DNA of 6,165 nt from Candidatus Firestoneibacteriota bacterium (GTDB lineage: Bacteria > Oederibacteriota > JAAXVQ01): assembly GCA_013335425.1 (NCBI GenBank), contig JAAXVQ010000130.1, positions 1-6,165 on the forward strand, given 5' to 3'. Both the position numbers and the translations under genes were made by a program. Under the pieces are notes generated by a model. That model was given only the letters and a program-made list of their open reading frames with translations, was not told the DNA's origin and searched no databases. This document shows, piece after piece, positions 1 through 5,130 of this stretch (its first letter is position 1; each line of letters opens with the position of its first letter).

Positions 1-177
1 GGTGGCTGCAAAAACCAGACGATGCCGCCTGCGGTCCTTCGAAGTGAAGATGCGCGGCACCAAGGTTAGAACGGGCAAGCCGGTCTCCTCTTCGAGCTTG
101 TCCAGACGCCGCACGGAGACGTCCATCATTTCCAGCAGAAAAATCAGGGCGACGGCAAGCCCCAGACCCCCGCCGGC
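1..177 (-). other. Wzz/GumC-like C-terminal segment read in frame from kamA
   Basis: Residues about 434-492 of the kamA frame do not resemble any aminomutase tail. They contain a hydrophobic stretch GLGLAVALIFLLEMM (437-451), then DVSVRRLDKLEEETGLPVL and VPRI (474-476), then a basic cluster KDRRRHR (480-486), and hydrophobic residues begin again at the edge. This order is what I know from the second membrane helix and cytoplasmic tail of GumC/Wzz-type polysaccharide chain-length or co-polymerase proteins, where the helix is followed by 'D.S.+..+.+E...GLPVL..IP'. The helix looks shortened: its first half and the preceding Pro-rich stretch are missing and replaced by the residues LRVCPRA. The segment therefore looks like the 3' piece of another gene joined to kamA. 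It could be a real fusion or decayed fragment, or an assembly chimera. Family assignment is from memory of the pattern only. Confidence 0.55.
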
Positions 178-1476
178 GCGGGGACACACGCGGAGGTCAT
201 GGCGGGAATCGATCACCTGCGCCGTGCCGCCTTCCTTTTCCACTTCCGCCGCCCGACGGCTCTTGGCAAACTCCACTTCCTGAGGATTGTAGTATTTGAT
301 GATCATGCCCTCGTAGTTGCGCAGCAACACGTCCTTGTCCGTGGCCGAGAGCAGGTAAAAGGGCTGCAAGGGTATCTTCCCGCCCCCGCCGGGCGCGTCG
401 ACCACATAGGTGGGAACGCACAATCCCCCGGTATAGCCCCGCATGGTCTCGATGATTTCAATTCCCTTCCACACGCTGGTGCGGAAATGCTCAACCCCCT
501 TGACCGGGTCGCACTGGTACATATAGTAGGGGCGGACCATGATGCGCTGCAGTTCGTGGCAAAGCTTTTTCATGACCTCCACGCTGTCGTTCACACCCCG
601 CAGCAGCACCGACTGGTTGGAAATGGGAATGCCGGCCCGCAGCAGTTTGTCGCAGGCTTCCTGGGCCTCGGGCGTGATTTCCCGCGGGTGATTGAACTGG
701 GTGTTGATCCACAAGGGGCGGTGCTTGGCCAACACCCCCACGAGCTCGTCGGTGACGCGCATGGGGAGCACCACGGGCACGCGCGTGCCGATGCGCAAAA
801 CCTCGACGTGGGAAATCCGGTGCAGTTCGCCCAAAAACCAGTCCAGCAATTCGATGTTCATCACCAGCGGATCCCCGCCGGAAATAATCACCTCGCGGAT
901 CTCCGAAGTGGCGCGGATATACTCGATCATTTTCATCAGTTCGAGCTTGGTGCGGGTCCCCTCGCCCTCATGCCAAATGCGTTTGCGGGTGCAATGACGG
1001 CAATAGAGACTACACGCGTTGGTGACTACCGCCAACACGCGGTCCGGGTAGCGGTGGACCAGCCCGGGCGCCTGCATGTCCTCTTCCTCTTCCAACGGAT
1101 CGCGGTCTCCCACCACCATATAGTCGAGTTCCTGCAGATCCGGAACGCCCTGCCGGCGGATGGGATCTTCGGGATTAAACCAATCGATCAGGGAGAGATA
1201 ATACGGCGTGATGGCGAAACGGTACAATTCCAGGAGTCGTTTGTATTTTGAAATCTGGTAGGGTTTGAGATCCAGCAGGGTGGCGAGAGCGTCGAGGGTT
1301 TTTACGCTGTTGGCCATTTGCCAGCGCCAATTGTTCCATTGCTCCGGCGTTACCCCCGGCCAAAGCTTCCGGACGATCTGATCTTCTTTCAGCAGCGCGT
1401 CGATGGGGTTCAGGGATTGTCCGGCAGGCAAAGGCTCCGGAGGTTCTTCTGATGCCTTAAGCACATCGCGTTCCAT
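1..1476 (-). CDS. kamA: Lysine 2,3-aminomutase (radical SAM), with an in-frame foreign-looking C-terminal extension; 3' end outside window
   Basis: The enzyme interconverts L-alpha-lysine and L-beta-lysine using a [4Fe-4S] cluster, S-adenosylmethionine and PLP. The frame read from ATG 1476 gives 492 codons without a stop. Residues about 30-150 hold the family N-terminus (WNNWRWQ, ITPYYLSLID, HRYPDRVL). The radical-SAM cluster motif is C155-x3-C159-x2-C162, followed by the GGDP SAM-binding motif. PGGGGK ends at K367, the PLP lysine. D323 and D360 are 37 residues apart, matching the two Asp that bind the lysine epsilon-amino group in the clostridial enzyme, which favours lysine over glutamate as substrate. 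Family similarity ends near LRNYEGM (M391) and NP (397-398). The protein then continues past the usual 400-450 residues into a membrane-protein-like tail (separate entry). Beta-lysine could feed osmolyte synthesis, lysine degradation or EF-P modification, but no ablB, kamD/E or epmA neighbour is visible, so the pathway is open. The start is supported by AGGAGG upstream. Confidence 0.93.
   Translation of the reverse strand, partial: MERDVLKASEEPPEPLPAGQSLNPIDALLKEDQIVRKLWPGVTPEQWNNWRWQMANSVKTLDALATLLDLKPYQISKYKRLLELYRFAITPYYLSLIDWFNPEDPIRRQGVPDLQELDYMVVGDRDPLEEEEDMQAPGLVHRYPDRVLAVVTNACSLYCRHCTRKRIWHEGEGTRTKLELMKMIEYIRATSEIREVIISGGDPLVMNIELLDWFLGELHRISHVEVLRIGTRVPVVLPMRVTDELVGVLAKHRPLWINTQFNHPREITPEAQEACDKLLRAGIPISNQSVLLRGVNDSVEVMKKLCHELQRIMVRPYYMYQCDPVKGVEHFRTSVWKGIEIIETMRGYTGGLCVPTYVVDAPGGGGKIPLQPFYLLSATDKDVLLRNYEGMIIKYYNPQEVEFAKSRRAAEVEKEGGTAQVIDSRHDLRVCPRAGGGLGLAVALIFLLEMMDVSVRRLDKLEEETGLPVLTLVPRIFTSKDRRRHRLVFAAT
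168..183. repeat. Perfect GC hairpin at the kamA/GumC-like boundary
   Basis: CCCCGC (168-173) and GCGGGG (178-183) are perfect reverse complements around a 4-base CGGC loop. The hairpin lies within codons 432-437, where aminomutase-like sequence gives way to GumC-like sequence. No T-run follows on either strand, so it does not look like an intrinsic terminator. It may be a rearrangement endpoint or simply GC-rich coding sequence. Confidence 0.5.
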
Positions 1477-1486
1477 ACGGATGATG

Positions 1487-1492
1487 CCTCCT
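1487..1492 (-). promoter_or_regulatory. Ribosome binding site of kamA
   Basis: A perfect AGGAGG on the minus strand lies 10 bases before ATG 1476. The spacing is slightly long but usable. No better in-frame start lies between it and the ATG, so this fixes the kamA start. Confidence 0.75.
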
Positions 1493-1545
1493 GAAATTTC
1501 AGCGCACCGGCCAAAATCATTCCAGCCGTGCCAAAAATTGATTCT

Positions 1546-1573
1546 ATTATCTATACTTTTCCCCATCTGTCCA
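1546..1573 (-). promoter_or_regulatory. Candidate sigma70-type promoter for kamA
   Basis: On the minus strand TGGACA (1573-1568; 5 of 6 to TTGACA) is separated by 16 bases from GATAAT (1551-1546; 5 of 6 to TATAAT). Transcription would start near 1539, giving a leader of about 60 bases before kamA. The local sequence is AT-rich compared with the flanking genes. This is pattern evidence only. Confidence 0.4.
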
Positions 1574-1663
1574 TTGGTTTTAAGAAAAAAGATAAACCGC
1601 CTCCCACTTCCGTCCAAATTTTCCGAACACGATCATCGCCACCTTTTAAAGCCGACCCTTTTT

Positions 1664-1758
1664 CCACAGATTACGCAGATGGCGCAGATGATGTTTCCAA
1701 GCGCCTGAAAATGCCTGATAATTTAAAAGATTTTTGATCTGCGGACATCTGCGGATTG
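1664..1758. repeat. Imperfect inverted repeat of GCAGAT units (dispersed intergenic repeat type)
   Basis: The left arm (about 1664-1693) begins CCACAGATTACGCAGATGG and repeats CGCAGATG. The right arm (1737-1758) reads ATCTGCGGACATCTGCGGAT, which is the same kind of unit inverted. About 43 AT-rich bases lie between the arms. The arms match over CGCAGATGnCGCAGAT with a few mismatches. From memory, closely similar 'ACGCAGATTACGCAGAT' repeats occur in many copies between genes in various environmental bacterial genomes. Their function is not settled. No open reading frame with coding character covers it. Confidence 0.6.
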
Positions 1759-1827
1759 CCTGTCTTTTATTTGTTCAAGCCCAACCGCAAACCTTTTGCC
1801 CGACCGCCTAACCGGCGTTTCTCTCTC

Positions 1828-1851
1828 CTGGGCGCCTTGGCGTCTTGGCGG
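1828..1851 (+). repeat. Three tandem 8-bp CTTGGCG-type units
   Basis: CTGGGCGC, CTTGGCGT and CTTGGCGG follow each other exactly at 8-base period, preceded by a pyrimidine run (TTTCTCTCTC). This resembles another dispersed intergenic repeat known from environmental genomes ('CTTGGCGTCTTGGCGG'). The unit contains the TTG at 1845 that would open the longest reading frame of the downstream PAS-GGDEF-EAL gene, which argues against that TTG as the real start. Confidence 0.6.
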
Positions 1852-1880
1852 TGGACGTTTTCGAGATTCTCAAAAAACAG

Positions 1881-1910
1881 TTAGCTTGGTTTTTCAAAAA
1901 GGTATATGAT
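1881..1910 (+). promoter_or_regulatory. Weak promoter candidate for the PAS-GGDEF-EAL gene
   Basis: TATGAT (1905-1910) matches the -10 consensus in 5 of 6 positions. The best -35 at 18 bases is TTAGCT (1881-1886), only 3 of 6. Transcription would begin near 1917, about 30 bases before GTG 1947, which agrees with the chosen start. The weak -35 would suit an activator-dependent promoter or chance. Confidence 0.25.
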
Positions 1911-1950
1911 GACCAGAGTATATCATTTTCGTCCCGGAGCCGGCATGTGA
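1909..1950 (+). CDS. Possible 13-codon leader ORF overlapping the start of the PAS-GGDEF-EAL gene
   Basis: ATG 1909 opens a frame reading MTRVYHFRPGAGM that ends with TGA at 1948-1950. The stop overlaps GTG 1947 in the four bases GTGA, the arrangement typical of translational coupling. Only a weak AAAGG-like site precedes the ATG, and this ATG overlaps the proposed -10 element, so the leader ORF and that promoter cannot both be right. Very short frames arise often by chance. Confidence 0.15.
   Translation: MTRVYHFRPGAGM
1936..1939 (+). promoter_or_regulatory. GGAG ribosome binding site that decides the GTG 1947 start
   Basis: GGAG ends 7 bases before GTG 1947. No comparable site precedes the TTG at 1845, and residues encoded between 1845 and 1946 do not resemble a domain. 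Confidence 0.5.
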
Positions 1951-3686
1951 GCGACATCCTTCCCCCAGCTCTTTTAAGCCTGTCCACGGAAGACCAGTTG
2001 GCGCTTTTTGTCCAGGTCGTGGAACAAAGTCCGGTTTCTATGATTATCACCGACCGGGACATGAACATCCTGTATGTCAACGCCCGTTACTTAACCCAAA
2101 CCGGCTATACCCGAAACGAAATCGTAGGACAAAAAACCAATATATTGAAATCCGGATTAACCCCGGCTAAAACCTATCACGATCTGCGTGCCGCGCTGAC
2201 GGCCGGACGCGCCTGGCAAGGGGAATTTCACAACCGCAAAAAAAACGGCACCCTTTATTGGGAGTCCGCCCTGATTACGCCGCTAAAAACCCCCACGGGA
2301 GAAACCGCCCATTTTCTCGGGCTTTTGGAAGACCTGGGCACACGCCACCGCACCTTGCAGCTTTTCACCTATCTTTCCAACCATGACCAATTGACCGATC
2401 TTCCCAACCAACGATATTTCAGCGAATACCTGGAACGCATCCTGACCACGGCCAAAACCACCGGCGCCCGGTTGGCCGTGATTCTGTTGGACCTGGATCG
2501 TTTTAAACTTATAACCGAAACTCTGGGGCATAAAGTCGGCGACGGCCTCCTCTACACGGTGGCCGAACGTTTGTCCACGACCCTGCCGGAAAACGCCCTC
2601 ACCGCCCGGCGCGGCGGCGACGAATTTTTAATTTTGCTCACGGCCGCGGATCAGTTTCAAACCGTGGTCAAGCTGGCCAAGCAAGTCATTGCGCTTTTCG
2701 CCGCGCCCTTTGTCTACGGCGAACACAGCGTGCATTTAACCGCCAGCCTGGGCATCAGCCTTTTCCCCGACGACGGCAACACGCCCCAAGTGCTGCTGCA
2801 AAGCGCGGACGCCGCCCTCTACGACGCCAAGGACGCCGGACGCAATAATTTCAAGTTTTATAAGATCAAGCAAACCTCCGACTCCTTTGAACGGCTCTCG
2901 TTGGAAAACGATTTCCGCCAGGCCTTGGCGCGTGAAGAACTGCGCGTTTTTTACCAACCGCAAGTGAGCTTGGTCACGGGCGACATCGTGGGCATGGAAG
3001 CCCTGGTCCGCTGGCAACATCCCCAGCACGGGCTCTTGGCGCCGGCGCATTTTATTCCCTTGGCCGAAGAGACCGGCTTGATCGTCCCGTTGGGCGAATG
3101 GATCCTCACCACGGCCTGTCGCCAGACCCGCGCCTGGCAGCAAGCGGGCTACCCGCCCCTGCGCCTGGCGGTGAACCTTTCGGCCCGTCAGTTTCTCCAG
3201 CCCGAACTGGTTGAATCCATTTTGCAAACTTTGAAAAACACGGACCTCGACCCCAAATTCCTGGAACTGGAGATCACCGAAAGCATTTTGCTCAAAGACC
3301 TCAACATGACCACGCTGATCCTGCGCTGGCTGAAGAAAAAGGGCATCCAAATCGCGATCGACGACTTCGGCACGGGCTACTCTTCGCTGACCTACCTGAA
3401 ACGTTTTCCCATCGACACGCTGAAAATCGACCAAACCTTCGTGCGCGACTGCTTGAGCAACGAGGACAATGCCGCTTTGGTCTCGGCCATCAACTCCCTG
3501 GCCAAAGCCCTCAACCTGCGGGTGGTGGCCGAAGGCGTGGAAACCGACGGCCAGTTGGATTTTCTCATGAATTTGCACAGCGAAGAAATGCAGGGCTTCT
3601 ATTTTTCCAAACCGGTTCCGCCGGAGGAGTTCGAACAGATGCTGCGGGATAAAAAACGTTTGAACCTGCCCTTGTCCGAAGCTTAG
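1947..3686 (+). CDS. PAS-GGDEF-EAL cyclic-di-GMP signalling protein, probably a phosphodiesterase
   Basis: From GTG 1947 the protein is 579 residues with no membrane helix or signal peptide, so cytoplasmic. The PAS sensor domain spans about 18-130 (SPVSMIITDRDMNILYVN, GYTRNEIVG, and a C-terminal FLGLLEDL strand). GGDEF spans about 138-308 with the signature at 223-227 and the metal-binding DLDRFK motif at 182-187. The Asn usually following FKxI, which contacts guanine in PleD, is T190, and there is no RxxD inhibitory site before GGDEF. EAL spans about 320-565 with the catalytic set complete: E351-A-L, N410, E442, D472-D473 in IDDFGTGYSS, K493, E529 and Q549. The EAL half should hydrolyse c-di-GMP. 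The GGDEF half may be a weak cyclase or a GTP-sensing regulator. The frame is open back to TTG 1845, but that start lies in a repeat. The gene converges on the chemotaxis operon, 30 bases away. Confidence 0.93.
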   Translation: MSDILPPALLSLSTEDQLALFVQVVEQSPVSMIITDRDMNILYVNARYLTQTGYTRNEIVGQKTNILKSGLTPAKTYHDLRAALTAGRAWQGEFHNRKKNGTLYWESALITPLKTPTGETAHFLGLLEDLGTRHRTLQLFTYLSNHDQLTDLPNQRYFSEYLERILTTAKTTGARLAVILLDLDRFKLITETLGHKVGDGLLYTVAERLSTTLPENALTARRGGDEFLILLTAADQFQTVVKLAKQVIALFAAPFVYGEHSVHLTASLGISLFPDDGNTPQVLLQSADAALYDAKDAGRNNFKFYKIKQTSDSFERLSLENDFRQALAREELRVFYQPQVSLVTGDIVGMEALVRWQHPQHGLLAPAHFIPLAEETGLIVPLGEWILTTACRQTRAWQQAGYPPLRLAVNLSARQFLQPELVESILQTLKNTDLDPKFLELEITESILLKDLNMTTLILRWLKKKGIQIAIDDFGTGYSSLTYLKRFPIDTLKIDQTFVRDCLSNEDNAALVSAINSLAKALNLRVVAEGVETDGQLDFLMNLHSEEMQGFYFSKPVPPEEFEQMLRDKKRLNLPLSEA

Positions 3687-3705
3687 CCCCTAAGCGCGCC
3701 GGGGC
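3686..3705. terminator. Small hairpin between convergent genes; weak terminator candidate
   Basis: GCCCC (3686-3690) pairs with GGGGC (3701-3705) around a 10-base loop in the 30-base gap between the PAS-GGDEF-EAL gene and the last chemotaxis gene. There is no T-run on either strand, so intrinsic termination is doubtful. It is listed because both transcripts must end near here. Confidence 0.2.
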
Positions 3706-3716
3706 CGCACCGAGGC

Positions 3717-4187
3717 CTAGGACGCAAACAAGATGGAGATCCGTCCCACTCCGTAATTGCCGATGCCGACTTCCAAATCCAAACGCCCCGCAGGCTTGGC
3801 CAACAGCGCAGTTAATTCCGGACTGTTGGTTTCGGCAGGTTTTAAAAGATGGCGAAAAGACAAATGCGGCAGCCCGGGGTGGTTTAAAACCTGCCCGGTG
3901 ATGTTGAGGATCTCACGGAAATTTTCCAAAATGGTTTCGGGAAATTGCCCGCTTTTTTGGCTTTCCTTGGCCGCGTTGGCCGGAATCATGGCCAAGGCCG
4001 CGCCTGCAAAAGCCACCATGCCGTAGTCGCACACGCAAGCCCCCTCCAACCCGCCGTCGTCCCGTGAATAAACACCGGTTAAAGCCTGGGCCTTATCTAC
4101 GGGTTTTCCTATTTTCACTTCCACGGTTCCCGGCAACAATGTTGCCAGCAAATTTGAGACCGCTTCCGGAGTCAGCGTGCGTGGCAT
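3717..4187 (-). CDS. Divergent CheX/CheC-like protein, putative
   Basis: 156 residues from ATG 4187, soluble. I do not recognise it firmly. Residues 88-95 read E-N-F-R-E92-I-L-N95, i.e. an E-x2-N core like the CheC/CheX/FliY phosphatase motif, but with Glu where Asp/Ser is usual. A Pro at the expected distance (about 22 residues on) is replaced by P117. The middle has a Gly/Ala-rich stretch (GMVAFAGAALAMIPA, 56-70), as found before the active helix in that fold, and two cysteines (C51, C53). It is the last gene of the cheB-cheY-cheX run, 36 bases after the CheX-like gene, and has its own strong ribosome site, suggesting good expression. The likely role is a CheY-P phosphatase relative or binding partner of its neighbour. 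An alternative is an unrelated small scaffold. The longer frame back to TTG 4211 lacks a ribosome site and is rejected. Confidence 0.75.
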   Translation of the reverse strand: MPRTLTPEAVSNLLATLLPGTVEVKIGKPVDKAQALTGVYSRDDGGLEGACVCDYGMVAFAGAALAMIPANAAKESQKSGQFPETILENFREILNITGQVLNHPGLPHLSFRHLLKPAETNSPELTALLAKPAGRLDLEVGIGNYGVGRISILFAS

Positions 4188-4193
4188 AAACAA

Positions 4194-4200
4194 CCTCCTT
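4194..4200 (-). promoter_or_regulatory. Ribosome binding site that decides the 4187 start
   Basis: AAGGAGG on the minus strand lies 6 bases before ATG 4187. This places the start downstream of the TTG at 4211, because the TTG-initiated frame would translate through the site itself. Confidence 0.8.
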
Positions 4201-4223
4201 GAATTTCCCAAGACTCCCGGAGT

Positions 4224-4724
4224 TTAAGGGCGCGGCAACGCCCGGCTCCGGATAATCTGCAACTGCACGGGAATCGGCCCCAAGGTCATGGGAATACGGG
4301 CCGCCTCGGTTAAATCCGCAACTTCCAAAGGTCCTTGCACCACCTGGGGCAAACCCAACTGCAGCGTGTTCTCCTGCGCCGCCAGGCGCCGCTTGACGCC
4401 GCCGGCCAAAATGTTGACCAGTTCCCGTAGTGAATCGCTCACGTCCTCTTCGGGCAAAATTTCCGAAGGCGCCATGCCCAGCAGTGCTTTGGCTAGGGTC
4501 TCGCAACCGGAAGCATCGGCCACCAAACCCAAATGCAGCGCGTCTTCTCGGCATTGGACCGAAATAAACGCCCCCACCCAGGCCGGGTCGGTCGGAGAAG
4601 CCAGCAAATCCTCACAGGCCTGCCCCGTCACCCGGCACTCTTCGAAACCCAAGCTCATAGCGGCGATTTCCCCGGCCGAATCGGTCAGGGCTTGAATCCA
4701 ATCTGCCATGCCGGCGGGCGGCAT
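4224..4724 (-). CDS. cheX: CheX-like CheY-P phosphatase
   Basis: 166 residues from ATG 4724. Residues D97-S-L-R-E101-L-V-N104 followed by P126 fit the CheC/CheX/FliY active-site pattern (D/S)-x3-E-x2-N-x22-P, with one residue fewer before the Pro. In known family members the Glu and Asn help hydrolyse the aspartyl-phosphate of CheY. One motif per chain and a length near 160 suit CheX rather than the two-site CheC. The start lies only 2 bases after the cheY stop, so translation is probably coupled; the ribosome site is weak (CAGG upstream). A second ATG at 4709 is possible and would drop five residues. The frame is open further upstream to 4925, but that part overlaps cheY and is read as a shadow. 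Together with CheY and CheB it forms an adaptation and signal-termination module. Confidence 0.85.
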   Translation of the reverse strand: MPPAGMADWIQALTDSAGEIAAMSLGFEECRVTGQACEDLLASPTDPAWVGAFISVQCREDALHLGLVADASGCETLAKALLGMAPSEILPEEDVSDSLRELVNILAGGVKRRLAAQENTLQLGLPQVVQGPLEVADLTEAARIPMTLGPIPVQLQIIRSRALPRP

Positions 4725-4726
4725 GC

Positions 4727-5086
4727 TCAGAGTACCTGAGCCAGCGTCTGCTGAAACGTTTCCACCGTAAACGGCTTGGAGATTAAAAAGAGCGCGCCTT
4801 CCTCCTCGGCTTTTTGCTTCATTTCCGGCGTGCCCTCGGAAGTGACGAAGCCCAGCTTGATCTCCAACTTGTTCTGCTTGAGGGTTTGCAGCAACTGCAA
4901 TCCATTCATTTCGGGCATGTTCCAATCCGAGAGCACCAAATCCGGCGCCGAGGCCTGAATCATCTGATACGCCTCGACCCCGTTGTTGGCCTCTTCAATG
5001 ACATGATCTTCATAACCCGCCTGGCGCAGGGTCCGTTTGACGATCATCCGCATCGCCTTGCTGTCGTCCACAATCAAAATTTTCAT
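4727..5086 (-). CDS. cheY: Chemotaxis response regulator CheY (single receiver domain)
   Basis: 119 residues from ATG 5086, a single receiver domain with no output domain. Acidic pocket D7-D8 (ILIVDDS), phosphoacceptor D54 (LSDWNMPEMNG), conserved hydroxyl T82 (FVTSEG) and K104-P105 (ISKPF) are all present, so it should accept phosphate from CheA and bind Mg2+. In chemotaxis CheY-P acts on the flagellar switch; in some bacteria it acts on type IV pili or other targets, and the window does not show which. A strong AAGGAGG site precedes the start. It lies 44 bases downstream of cheB and 2 bases before the CheX-like gene, and a phosphatase partner directly behind it supports a true CheY role. 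Confidence in the family is high; the exact target is unknown. Confidence 0.93.
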   Translation of the reverse strand: MKILIVDDSKAMRMIVKRTLRQAGYEDHVIEEANNGVEAYQMIQASAPDLVLSDWNMPEMNGLQLLQTLKQNKLEIKLGFVTSEGTPEMKQKAEEEGALFLISKPFTVETFQQTLAQVL

Positions 5087-5095
5087 GGCGTTTCT

Positions 5096-5102
5096 CCTCC
5101 TT
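5096..5102 (-). promoter_or_regulatory. Ribosome binding site of cheY
   Basis: AAGGAGG lies 9 bases before ATG 5086. It excludes the earlier in-frame start at 5116, whose extra ten codons would run through this site. Confidence 0.8.
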
Positions 5103-5130
5103 AAAATAGGCTCCAACCCGGCGCGTCACT

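Noticed and set aside
199..1251. Long plus-strand open frame of 350 codons
   Set aside because: It lies opposite kamA, is rich in His/Gln/Asp as expected from an antisense shadow, and has no ribosome site or recognisable domain.
1403..1737. Plus-strand open frames of 69-101 codons across the intergenic region
   Set aside because: They run through the kamA 5' end, the AT-rich promoter region and the GCAGAT repeat, with no ribosome site or domain-like sequence.
2736..3578. 280-codon minus-strand open frame
   Set aside because: It is the antisense of the EAL region, whose catalytic motifs are all intact; its composition is typical of a shadow frame.
3713..3721. Overlapping short palindromes AGGCCT and CCTAGG at the convergent stop codons
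   Set aside because: Six-base palindromes are expected by chance in GC-rich sequence and there is no other sign of a site.
4213..4223. Small palindrome ACTCC-C-GGAGT after the CheX-like gene
   Set aside because: With a realistic loop the stem is only about four pairs and no T-run follows, so it is not a credible terminator or operator.
4725..4925. Upstream extension of the CheX-like gene overlapping cheY
   Set aside because: Its residues are a frame-shifted reading of cheY with no CheX character; ATG 4724, two bases after the cheY stop, is the better start.
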